From NCBI GenBank assembly GCA_900556785.1, contig USQK01000068.1, positions 1-7,454 of the forward strand: a stretch of 7,454 bases of DNA, read 5' to 3'. Positions 1 through 5,966 of the stretch are shown here, piece by piece. The notes below the pieces were generated by a model that was not told where the DNA came from, did no database searches, and saw nothing but the letters and a program-made list of their open reading frames with translations. Source of the DNA: an uncultured Veillonella sp. (GTDB taxonomy: Bacteria; Bacillota; Negativicutes; Veillonellales; Veillonellaceae). Numbering within the stretch: position 1 is the stretch's first letter; each line of letters begins with the position of its first letter. A program made the translations under genes and the position numbers.

Positions 1-6
1 CCTCCT
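1..6 (-). promoter_or_regulatory. Shine-Dalgarno of the next gene downstream of yicC
   Basis: On the minus strand these bases read AGGAGG, immediately after the yicC stop codon (8-10). A full-consensus ribosome binding site here implies that another minus-strand gene starts within about 5-10 bases beyond the left edge and is co-transcribed with yicC. In many Firmicutes the genes after yicC (yloC) are remA, gmk and rpoZ, so one of these is the likely occupant; this is inferred from general synteny and is not visible here. Confidence 0.7.
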
Positions 7-7
7 A

Positions 8-889
8 TTACTCTACATTCTGTACTTGTTCTCTAATTTTCTCTAACTCACATTTTAGCTGAACCACAAACTCTGTAATACTTGAATCCATAGCTTTGGA
101 ACCAATTGTATTCACTTCACGATTCATTTCTTGCAAAATAAAATCCACCTTACGACCGATGGAATTCTCATCTACAAGTGTGTTTTTTAATTGTACCACA
201 TGTGAGGTAAATCGGACAATCTCTTCCGTAATATCAGTCTTATCAGCCAATAAAGCAATTTCTTGCAAAAAACGATCTTCACTGATACTTGCCTCTAAAG
301 ACACTAAATATTCTTGAATTTTTCCCTTTATATGCTCACGATACGCATCTACAGCGCCGGCTTTATTCTCATCAATAATCTTGATTATATTTTCTAAAGT
401 AGTGATACGAGACAATAGATCTTGTTCAATATGTTTACCTTCTACAGTACGCATTGTTATTAAGGCATCTAGTGCTTGGTTTGTAGATTCTTGTACTATT
501 TCTGAAAGCACATCTTCTGCAATCGGAGTATCTTGTTGTTGTATCCATTCATTAGAAATGGAATTGACCGCTTGTAAAGGCACCTTTTTAGGGTCATCAT
601 AAAACTCTTCTCGAACAAGCAATTCTTGTATCTGCTTTCTCAATACACTATTTATTGTAAAAGTTTTAGGTCTTTCCCCTGCATCCTGAATAGAAACAGA
701 TACTTCAACTTTACCACGGGTAATCCGATCTTGTACTAACCCGCGAATAATACTTTCAAAAGGGTTTATGTGCTTTGGACTACGTATAAATAAATCCAAA
801 AATCGTGCATTTACAGTCTTAATTTCTACCGTACAGGTAATACCATCTTTGGTTGCCGTACCAGAACCAAAACCGGTCATACTTTTCAT
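8..889 (-). CDS. yicC: YicC/YloC family endoribonuclease
   Basis: A 293-residue protein of the YicC/YloC family, the usual full length. The family comprises metal-dependent RNA endonucleases that clamp RNA as oligomers and take part in RNA turnover; the Bacillus member is YloC. Visible hallmarks are the N-terminal SMTGFG motif (residues 3-8, start of the YicC_N domain), RTVEGK (147-152) in the central helical region, and the C-terminal DUF1732 signature: DITEEIVRFTSH (219-230), then GRKVDFILQEMNREVNTIGSK (245-265, listed here as a motif range with key residues D249, Q253, E254, N256, R257, E258, N260, T261, K265). The end, EKIREQVQNVE, is also typical. The ATG start is supported by AAGGAGG at 897-903, 7 bases upstream. 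The gene is divergent from rqcH and probably first in an operon running off the left edge. No frameshift or missing segment is seen. Family assignment is firm; the cellular RNA target is unknown. Confidence 0.95.
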   Translation of the reverse strand: MKSMTGFGSGTATKDGITCTVEIKTVNARFLDLFIRSPKHINPFESIIRGLVQDRITRGKVEVSVSIQDAGERPKTFTINSVLRKQIQELLVREEFYDDPKKVPLQAVNSISNEWIQQQDTPIAEDVLSEIVQESTNQALDALITMRTVEGKHIEQDLLSRITTLENIIKIIDENKAGAVDAYREHIKGKIQEYLVSLEASISEDRFLQEIALLADKTDITEEIVRFTSHVVQLKNTLVDENSIGRKVDFILQEMNREVNTIGSKAMDSSITEFVVQLKCELEKIREQVQNVE

Positions 890-916
890 ATGATATCCTC
901 CTTAGCAGTTTTTATT

Positions 917-934
917 ATTGTACCATGAATTATA
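917..934 (-). promoter_or_regulatory. Candidate yicC promoter (-10 elements)
   Basis: On the minus strand TGG-TACAAT (917-925) forms an extended -10 (TGn plus 5/6 match), and a perfect TATAAT lies at 929-934. A third TATAAT occurs at 958-963. None has a good -35 at 16-18 bases, so which is used cannot be decided from sequence. The extended -10 at 917-925 would give a leader of about 20 bases containing the strong AAGGAGG site. Confidence 0.4.
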
Positions 935-963
935 CATTCCGTGTTTAAATACTAAGAATTATA

Positions 964-991
964 TGTACATTATGTTATACTAAACTATACT
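964..991 (+). promoter_or_regulatory. Candidate rqcH promoter
   Basis: Two TATACT boxes lie at 976-981 and 986-991. The first carries an upstream TG (973-974), giving an extended -10 of the form TGnTATACT. The second has TGTACA at 964-969 as a 4/6 -35 with a 16-base spacer. Either would start transcription about 20-30 bases before the rqcH ATG, whose ribosome site AAAGGAG lies at 1006-1012. Spacing and matches are reasonable but this is AT-rich DNA, where such boxes arise by chance. Confidence 0.45.
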
Positions 992-1016
992 TCTAAATAG
1001 AATTGAAAGGAGTACC

Positions 1017-2732
1017 ATGAATTTAGACGGACTTACCATGTCTGTTCTCGCTAAAGAACTAAATGAGCGATTACAAACAGGTCAAATACAAAAATTATAT
1101 CAAATAGATAAAACTACATTACTATTTAAAATTCGTGCACTTAACGAAGATCAAAGCCTAGTCATCACTGTTGGTGCAACCCCCGCAATGTATCTCAGCA
1201 AACCTCTTCAAGATTTACCAAAGGAACCTAGTTCACTATGTATGTTCTTACGTAAACATATTGAGGGTAGCCGTATTGTAAAGGTTGAACAAATCAATGG
1301 TGATCGAATCATGTGTATCCAAACGGATAAGCTTGAAATGGATGGTTCTATTACGAGTACATTTATATATGTGGAACTAATGGGCAAGTATTCAAACTGT
1401 ATCTTTGTTCAAGATGGAGTTATTCTAGAATCATTAATTCATGTATCGCCTTTAATGAATCGTGAACGTTCTATAAGTCCTAAACTACACTATGAATTAC
1501 CACCTAATGCTAATCGTGTGAGTTTAATGGATTTTGATTATAATGAAATCAAAAATTTACTTACCTCCTTCGGTGATGGCACTGTACAACAATCTATACG
1601 TGCCATCTTTAACGGTTTTGGTAAACCTTTGTTGGATGAAGTATTATTGACTTCAGATCTTAGTGGTAATGAAATCATAAGTGACTTAATTTCCACGCAA
1701 GTTGATGCCTTAGCTAAGGCGTTATATGAGTTAAAAATTAAGCTCAATGAAAGTAATGGTTTGCTTACTTTAATTAATGATAATAATAAAAAAGCACATG
1801 CCACTTTTATCCTACAAAATTATAAAGTCCTTAAAGAATATAGTACGATTTCAGAAGCCTTAGAAGAATCGATTCATAATACAAAATCCATTCACACTGC
1901 AGATAAAGAACTAGAAAAGATCTTAACAGCAGCCATAAAAAAAGAAGAAGTTCGTCATCAAAAGATTAAAGATGAATTAGATGACACCAATAAAATGGAT
2001 ACATATAAACTATATGGTGATATCTTAATGATTAATGCTCACTTACAAGTTCAATATGAACCTTCTATCCAATTACCAAATCTTCTTTCTGAAGATGGAG
2101 AATTATTAACAATTCCTCTAAAGCCAAATCTTACAATTGTAGAAAACGGTCAATGGTATTATAAGCTCTATACTAAATTAAAAAATCGTATGGTCAGTGG
2201 TGAATATCAACTTAATGCTAGTACTACAAAACTTGAATATCTCAAATCAATTTTATATAGTATTTCATTAGCCACTACCCGTGAAAGCTTAGAAGAAATT
2301 CGTAAAGAATGTATGGATGCAGGCATTATCAAAAAATCGAAGAAGCCATTATCATATAAATTAGGTAAATCAAATTACATTCATTTAACTATCGATGAAG
2401 GTGAAATATTTATTGGCCGTAACAATCAACAAAATGAATATTTGACTCATCGATTTGCCAAACCAACAGATATTTGGTTCCATACACAAGATATACAAGG
2501 TTCCCATCTCATATTAAGACTTAATGTAGATCCTGATGATATGATTCTATCTAAAGTTGCTCAATACGCAGCCTACTTTAGTAAGGCACGTGAAACTAGC
2601 AAAGTACCTGTAGATTATACATACATTAAAAATATCAAAAAGCCACCTGGGTCTCCACTTGGTTTTGTTATTTTTAATACTCATCAAACAATGATCGTTG
2701 AGCCTAAAAAGCCTGATAATTATAATGAATAA
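1017..2732 (+). CDS. rqcH: Rqc2/RqcH (NFACT, FbpA-like) ribosome quality control protein
   Basis: A 571-residue NFACT-family protein, of normal length. The bacterial homologue of eukaryotic Rqc2/NEMF, called RqcH (YloA) in Bacillus, binds 50S subunits obstructed by peptidyl-tRNA and recruits tRNA-Ala to add C-terminal Ala tails that mark the stalled chain for degradation. Older annotations call it fibronectin-binding protein FbpA. Visible: the N-terminal NFACT-N domain beginning with a DG-containing helix, CMFLRKHIEG (75-84), NGDRIM (94-99) with the Asp96-Arg97 pair corresponding to the conserved D-R pair needed for tRNA binding, and YVELMGKYSN (118-127). Charged helices at about 275-330 fit the central coiled coil. 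The C-terminal NFACT-R domain spans about 453-565, with DIWFHTQDIQGSH (485-497) and VPVDYT (530-535). Gln494 sits where I expect Pro in the usual D-I-P-G-S-H motif. ATG is supported by AAAGGAG 4 bases upstream. It is transcribed alone and ends in a terminator. Confidence 0.95.
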   Translation: MNLDGLTMSVLAKELNERLQTGQIQKLYQIDKTTLLFKIRALNEDQSLVITVGATPAMYLSKPLQDLPKEPSSLCMFLRKHIEGSRIVKVEQINGDRIMCIQTDKLEMDGSITSTFIYVELMGKYSNCIFVQDGVILESLIHVSPLMNRERSISPKLHYELPPNANRVSLMDFDYNEIKNLLTSFGDGTVQQSIRAIFNGFGKPLLDEVLLTSDLSGNEIISDLISTQVDALAKALYELKIKLNESNGLLTLINDNNKKAHATFILQNYKVLKEYSTISEALEESIHNTKSIHTADKELEKILTAAIKKEEVRHQKIKDELDDTNKMDTYKLYGDILMINAHLQVQYEPSIQLPNLLSEDGELLTIPLKPNLTIVENGQWYYKLYTKLKNRMVSGEYQLNASTTKLEYLKSILYSISLATTRESLEEIRKECMDAGIIKKSKKPLSYKLGKSNYIHLTIDEGEIFIGRNNQQNEYLTHRFAKPTDIWFHTQDIQGSHLILRLNVDPDDMILSKVAQYAAYFSKARETSKVPVDYTYIKNIKKPPGSPLGFVIFNTHQTMIVEPKKPDNYNE

Positions 2733-2764
2733 AAAAGAAGCGAAGGAAATCCTTCGCTTCTTTT
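2733..2764. terminator. Bidirectional intrinsic terminator between convergent genes
   Basis: GAAGCGAAGG (2737-2746) and CCTTCGCTTC (2751-2760) form a perfect 10-bp GC-containing stem with an AAAT loop. Flanking A and T runs extend the pairing by 4 more A-T pairs (2733-2736 with 2761-2764). On the plus strand the stem is followed by TTTT, then C and more T/A; on the minus strand it is followed by six Ts (2731-2736). It therefore can stop transcripts of rqcH (stop codon 2730-2732) and of the convergent coiled-coil gene (stop codon 2774-2776). The minus-strand T tract is the stronger one. Confidence 0.92.
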
Positions 2765-2773
2765 CTTATAATA

Positions 2774-3241
2774 TTATTGGTTTTCTTCTGTACGTTGTTC
2801 AGTTTGTTTCAAACTTTCACGATTTTGACGCAAACTTTCCAATGTCTTTTCCAAGTTGTTTTCAACATATTTAAGAACATCACCAGCATATTGAATAGAA
2901 CTAGCTTTCAACTCATCAGAGGATTGATTTGCTGCATTAATAATTTGATTCGCTTGTTCTTGAGCTTGTTTTACAAGTTCACTTTCAGCTGTCAATTTAG
3001 CAATGTAGTCTTTAGCTTGATCGATCAAAGTTTCAGCCTGACGTTGAGCATCAGCTAACACTTTATCTTTATCTGCTACAATACGACGAGATTCTTCAAG
3101 TTCCAAAGGTAAGGATTCCTGAATAGAATCAATAATACGCATAATTTCGTCTTCCTCAACCATACGTTTTGTAGTCATAGGAATACGGCTGCTAGATTCA
3201 ATAAGAACCTCTAAATCTTCTAATAATTTTTCTGTTTTCAT
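2774..3241 (-). CDS. Coiled-coil protein, SepIVA/DivIVA-like, third gene of the rsmD-coaD operon
   Basis: A 155-residue soluble, highly charged, Gln/Glu-rich protein with no signal peptide or membrane segment. Residues 1-60 form a conserved-looking head: LLEDLEVLIESS (6-17), RIPMT (19-23), EEDEIMRIIDSIQESLP (29-45), ELEESRRI (47-54). Residues about 48-150 read as nearly continuous helix with alanine-rich heptads (AQRQAE, QAKDYI, AQEQANQI), as in an ATP synthase b-type or DivIVA-type coiled coil. The head resembles, from memory, the start of actinobacterial SepIVA and of clostridial proteins labelled ATPase or ATP synthase subunit B that also follow coaD. No Walker motif is present, so such an ATPase label would be misleading. 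The ATG at 3241 is preferred: AGGGGTG (3248-3254) lies 6 bases upstream. The in-frame GTG at 3250 falls inside that ribosome site. Function in this organism is unknown; a role in cell division or envelope growth is inference. Confidence 0.85.
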   Translation of the reverse strand: MKTEKLLEDLEVLIESSSRIPMTTKRMVEEDEIMRIIDSIQESLPLELEESRRIVADKDKVLADAQRQAETLIDQAKDYIAKLTAESELVKQAQEQANQIINAANQSSDELKASSIQYAGDVLKYVENNLEKTLESLRQNRESLKQTEQRTEENQ

Positions 3242-3247
3242 ACAATT

Positions 3248-3254
3248 CACCCCT
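3248..3254 (-). promoter_or_regulatory. Ribosome binding site that fixes the coiled-coil gene start
   Basis: The minus strand reads AGGGGTG, 6 bases before the ATG at 3239-3241. It overlaps the coaD stop codon TAG (3253-3255), so termination on coaD and initiation on the next gene happen at the same place, which favours translational coupling. The GTG at the end of this element is in frame with the gene but has no ribosome site of its own at a suitable distance. Confidence 0.75.
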
Positions 3255-3744
3255 ATTTATTATGGACCGTATTAAAGCGTTCTTCAAGTTTTTCCTTAAC
3301 ATCATCCGGAACAAGACCATCTAGCTTACCACCAAATTTAGCTAGTTCACGAATACCCGTGGAGCTGACAAAAGAGTATTTGTTATTTGTCATAATAAAT
3401 ACTGTTTCAATGTCATCATCCAAATATTTTGCAAATAATGCGCGCTGAAATTCATATTCAAAGTCGCTCAATGCACGTAATCCTCGAATAATAATAGTAG
3501 CATTCTTGGATTTAACATACTCATTGAGTAAGCCACCTGTACAATCAATTTCAACATTAGGAATATGTTTGACAGAATTTCGAATCATCTCAACCCGTTC
3601 TTCCATAGAAAATAAGGAATTTTTATTCGGATTTGAGCTGACAGCAATGATTAATTTATCAACCAATCGGCTGCCCCGTTCAAAAATATCAACATGTCCA
3701 TTAGTAACTGGGTCAAAACTACCCGGACATACACCTATACGCAC
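3253..3744 (-). CDS. coaD: Phosphopantetheine adenylyltransferase
   Basis: A 163-residue cytoplasmic enzyme of the nucleotidyltransferase superfamily, normal length for CoaD. It transfers AMP from ATP to 4'-phosphopantetheine, giving dephospho-CoA and pyrophosphate, the penultimate step of CoA synthesis. Visible motifs: PGSFDPVTNGH (7-17), containing the T/HxGH nucleotide-binding signature T14-N-G-H17; RGLR (87-90); FEYEFQ (95-100); and VSSTGIRE (126-133), the variant of the ISSS/T-VRE motif that contacts ATP phosphates. Translation starts at GTG (3742-3744), supported by AAAGGAG at 3753-3759, 8 bases upstream, and by the fact that the motif-bearing strand begins right there. That ribosome site lies in the last codons of rsmD, which ends only 4 bases before coaD. 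The pairing rsmD-coaD is very common in bacteria. Nothing unusual otherwise. Confidence 0.97.
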   Translation of the reverse strand: MRIGVCPGSFDPVTNGHVDIFERGSRLVDKLIIAVSSNPNKNSLFSMEERVEMIRNSVKHIPNVEIDCTGGLLNEYVKSKNATIIIRGLRALSDFEYEFQRALFAKYLDDDIETVFIMTNNKYSFVSSTGIRELAKFGGKLDGLVPDDVKEKLEERFNTVHNK

Positions 3745-3748
3745 AGGT

Positions 3749-4300
3749 TTAGCTCCTTTCAGCTGTCTTTACAAAATAGGAAACCAACGTATAACCAAAT
3801 TTCTGTTCTTTTATACATTCCCATGATTCTGGTAAGGTAAAAACCTCATCCTTATGATGTTCTAATAATAAAACACCTTCAGGTTTTAACAAATCATAGT
3901 TCACAACCAAATCTATAGTATCTTGTATAAATCCATTTTCATATGGCGGGTCAGAAAATATATAATCGAACTGTCGCCCTACTATATAATTTTTTAATTG
4001 TGAAAGTTTCCTCGGAATAATTTCTAACCGATCATCCACACGACAATGTTTAGCATTCTCTAAAATTAGTTTTCCCGTTTTAAAGTCCACTGCTACTGCA
4101 TGTGCTGCACCACGACTTAAGGCTTCAATTGCTACTGCACCAGTGCCAGAAAATATATCTAGTATATCAGAACCAAATATACCTCTATTTGCTAATACAT
4201 TAAATACACTTTCACGAACACGATCAAGTGTAGGCCTAGTATCTAATCCTTTAGGTGCTTTTATAGCATGTCCCTTAGCAGTTCCGCCAATAATTCGCAT
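3749..4300 (-). CDS. rsmD: 16S rRNA (guanine(966)-N(2))-methyltransferase RsmD
   Basis: A 183-residue SAM-dependent methyltransferase, typical RsmD length. The family methylates N2 of G966 (E. coli numbering) in 16S rRNA of the assembling 30S subunit, near the P-site tRNA. Visible: the N-terminal hallmark MRIIGGTAKG (1-10) and TRPTLDRVRESVFN (21-34); the SAM-binding loop ILDIFSGTGA (46-55) followed by EALSRGA (59-65); and the catalytic DPPY motif (117-120) characteristic of amino-group methyltransferases. The start ATG has TGAGGG at 4305-4310, 4 bases upstream. It is first in a three-gene block with coaD and the coiled-coil gene, and probably has its own promoter in the 67-base gap to gpsA. 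Intact. Confidence 0.95.
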   Translation of the reverse strand: MRIIGGTAKGHAIKAPKGLDTRPTLDRVRESVFNVLANRGIFGSDILDIFSGTGAVAIEALSRGAAHAVAVDFKTGKLILENAKHCRVDDRLEIIPRKLSQLKNYIVGRQFDYIFSDPPYENGFIQDTIDLVVNYDLLKPEGVLLLEHHKDEVFTLPESWECIKEQKFGYTLVSYFVKTAERS

Positions 4301-4314
4301 ACAACCCTCACAAG

Positions 4315-4333
4315 ATTATACTCATTAATTATA
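4315..4333 (-). promoter_or_regulatory. Candidate promoter of the rsmD-coaD-coiled-coil block
   Basis: On the minus strand two perfect TATAAT boxes lie at 4328-4333 and 4315-4320. The distal box would start transcription about 12-15 bases before the ribosome site of rsmD. The proximal one would start almost on the ribosome site, leaving too little leader, so the distal box is more plausible. The matching -35 region (TTTTAA at 17 bases, 3/6) is poor. The whole spacer is over 80% A+T, so one or both boxes could be chance. Confidence 0.4.
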
Positions 4334-4354
4334 GTATATAAATAACCAAATTAA

Positions 4355-4378
4355 AAGTATCTTTTATTTATGATACTT
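4355..4378 (-). terminator. Weak AT-rich hairpin at the gpsA stop codon
   Basis: AAGTATC (4355-4361) and GATACTT (4372-4378) form a perfect 7-bp stem around a 10-base loop that contains the gpsA stop codon (4368-4370). In the minus direction it is followed by TTAATTT. With only two G-C pairs the stem is weak; it may act as a partial terminator, as a 3' end stabiliser for the der-plsY-gpsA transcript, or not at all. No better terminator is present between gpsA and rsmD, so some read-through into rsmD is likely. Confidence 0.35.
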
Positions 4379-5366
4379 CAATTTTAATATCTCGTCCCAT
4401 CAATTCTGCTAATGCCAAAGCAGGAGATTTTTCTTCATATAAAACTTCATACAATGCCTTTGTTATTGGCATTTCAATATGATGTTCACAAGCCATTTTA
4501 TAAATAATATCCGTGGCAAAGAAACCTTCTACAACCATATTCGTATGATTAATAATATAGTCCATAGTTTTACCATCTGCTAATTGTTGTCCAGCAGCCC
4601 GGTTGCGACCATGGGGACTCATACATGTGGCAATCAAATCTCCCATTCCAGCTAGGCCGGCATAGGTCTCTTTTTGTGCCCCTAAGGCTACACCAAAGCG
4701 GGTCATCTCATGCAACCCACGTGTTAAGAGTAATGCTTTACAGTTATCCCCTAACTTTAGACCGTCTACAATACCAGCAGCGAGAGCAATAATATTCTTT
4801 GTAGCCCCCGCTAACTCAACACCAGTAATATCGGTATTTGCATAAATTCTAAAGTTTTGACTACATAATGCTTTCTGTAGCATCGTAGCCACATCAAGAT
4901 CTTCTGTACTTAAAACAGATGCAGCCGGTAAATCTCGTCCAATTTCCTCCGCATGATTTGGACCAGATAAAACAGCGAGATTACATCCAACTGTTCCTAG
5001 AACCTCTCTCATAACTGTAGTCAGCAATTTGCCAGTAGTACGCTCTACACCTTTTGAACAAAGTATATACGATTGTTCTTTATGAGCATATGGCTTAATA
5101 GACTCTAAACTAGTACGTACATGTACAGATGGCGTAACCATGAGAATGATATCAGCCCCTTTAATACAGGTAGCAAGATCTGAACTATATACTAATTCAT
5201 TGGGTAATGTTACGCCAGGTAAATACTCTTTATTCTCTAGATCTTTAGCTAATTGATCTGCAAATTCTGGGCGACGACAATATAAAGTTGTGGTATTTCC
5301 AGCTAATACGGATTTAATAGCAAGAGCAGTACCCCAGCTACCAGAGCCTACAACAACAACATTCAT
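4368..5366 (-). CDS. gpsA: NAD(P)-dependent glycerol-3-phosphate dehydrogenase
   Basis: A 332-residue cytoplasmic enzyme, normal family length. It reduces dihydroxyacetone phosphate to sn-glycerol 3-phosphate, supplying the backbone of phospholipids. Visible: the N-terminal Rossmann loop VVGSGSWGTALA (5-16, GxGxxG at 7-12); SKGVE (104-108) with Lys105; SGPNHAEEI (134-142); the catalytic segment ELAGATKNIIAL (184-195) with Lys190; GLAGMGDL (237-244); and the substrate-site NRAAG (255-259). ATG at 5366 is preceded by AAAGGA (5374-5379), which sits in the last codons of plsY; the two genes are 3 bases apart. Adjacent plsY consumes the product of this enzyme, so the pair makes lysophosphatidic acid in two steps from a glycolytic intermediate. 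Intact, with no odd feature besides the weak hairpin over its stop codon. Confidence 0.97.
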   Translation of the reverse strand: MNVVVVGSGSWGTALAIKSVLAGNTTTLYCRRPEFADQLAKDLENKEYLPGVTLPNELVYSSDLATCIKGADIILMVTPSVHVRTSLESIKPYAHKEQSYILCSKGVERTTGKLLTTVMREVLGTVGCNLAVLSGPNHAEEIGRDLPAASVLSTEDLDVATMLQKALCSQNFRIYANTDITGVELAGATKNIIALAAGIVDGLKLGDNCKALLLTRGLHEMTRFGVALGAQKETYAGLAGMGDLIATCMSPHGRNRAAGQQLADGKTMDYIINHTNMVVEGFFATDIIYKMACEHHIEMPITKALYEVLYEEKSPALALAELMGRDIKIEVS

Positions 5367-5369
5367 ATA

Positions 5370-5966
5370 TTAATCCTTTTTGATACGTTCTACTTTTAAC
5401 TCATTACCTGCAAGTAAACGTTTGATATTATCCCAATGGCGAACAATGACAAATAAAGCAGCCAAAGCGCCAAAGCCAACGAACCAATAAGATTCGCCTG
5501 TAAAATACATTAAGATTGGTACCAAAGCGGCAGCAATAATTGATCCTAGTGATACAAGCTTAGTGAAATAGACAATAACGCCCCATACCAAGAAGGCAAT
5601 CAAAGCAACTAATGGTGACAAAGCAATTAATACACCTAGTCCTGTAGCTACGCCACGACCACCTTTAAAGCCTAAGAAAATAGACCAGTTATGGCCCATC
5701 ATAGCAAGGATACCACCTAAGATCATATACATAGGTCCATAAGAGGATAATAATACTACCCCAGCCGCGCCTTTTAAGGAATCACAGAGAAATACAGGTA
5801 ATGCAGCTTTGAGACCTATAACGCGATATGTGTTAGTGGCACCTATATTTTTAGAACCATATTGGCGGACGTCTGTATTAAAGAAGGTCTTACCGATAAT
5901 TAAACCACTAGGAATTGAACCAATAAGATATGCCAATATAGCATATACGATAACCATAATATCCAT
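5370..5966 (-). CDS. plsY: Acyl-phosphate:glycerol-3-phosphate acyltransferase PlsY
   Basis: A 198-residue integral membrane protein of the PlsY family, normal length. It acylates position 1 of glycerol 3-phosphate using acyl phosphate made by PlsX (not in this window), giving lysophosphatidic acid at the inner membrane. Hydrophobic segments are seen at about 3-25, 53-75, 78-97, 108-134 and 138-174. The three family motifs are present: GSIPSG (16-21) with KNIGATN (39-45); the glycine-rich phosphate-binding loop GFKGGRGVATG (99-109); and RHWDNIKRL (176-184) with His177, Asn180 and Glu189. The ATG overlaps the der stop codon by one base (TAATG), and no ribosome site lies at a normal distance (a GGG is 13 bases away), so translation probably depends on ribosomes finishing der. 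A start at Met4 is possible but equally lacks a ribosome site. Confidence 0.95.
   Translation of the reverse strand: MDIMVIVYAILAYLIGSIPSGLIIGKTFFNTDVRQYGSKNIGATNTYRVIGLKAALPVFLCDSLKGAAGVVLLSSYGPMYMILGGILAMMGHNWSIFLGFKGGRGVATGLGVLIALSPLVALIAFLVWGVIVYFTKLVSLGSIIAAALVPILMYFTGESYWFVGFGALAALFVIVRHWDNIKRLLAGNELKVERIKKD

Noticed and set aside
96..602. Two plus-strand open frames of 73 codons (96-317 and 381-602)
   Set aside because: Both are antisense to yicC, which has family motifs along its whole length; their translations have no recognisable features.
1538..1804. Minus-strand open frame of 88 codons inside rqcH
   Set aside because: It lies opposite the middle of a complete conserved gene, and its Leu/Ser-rich translation reflects the antisense of helical coding sequence.
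1017..2732. Reading the NFACT protein as a surface fibronectin-binding adhesin
   Set aside because: There is no signal peptide or anchor, and the D-R pair and NFACT-R motifs point to a ribosome-associated role; the adhesin name is historical.
2777..3058. Plus-strand open frame of 93 codons, Phe/Leu/Ile-rich, looking like a small membrane protein
   Set aside because: It is the antisense of the Gln/Glu/Ala-rich coiled coil, which naturally gives hydrophobic codons on the other strand; it starts right after the terminator with no ribosome site.
2774..3241. Reading the coiled-coil protein as a true ATPase or F0 subunit b
   Set aside because: There is no Walker A/B motif and no N-terminal membrane helix as in subunit b; only the coiled-coil character is shared.
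3239..3250. GTG at 3250 as the start of the coiled-coil gene (158 residues)
   Set aside because: The GTG is part of the ribosome site AGGGGTG, and the ATG at 3241 is placed correctly for that site.
3506..4328. Plus-strand open frames at 3506-3826 and 4143-4328
   Set aside because: They are antisense to coaD and rsmD and match nothing I recognise; the frames probably remain open by chance.
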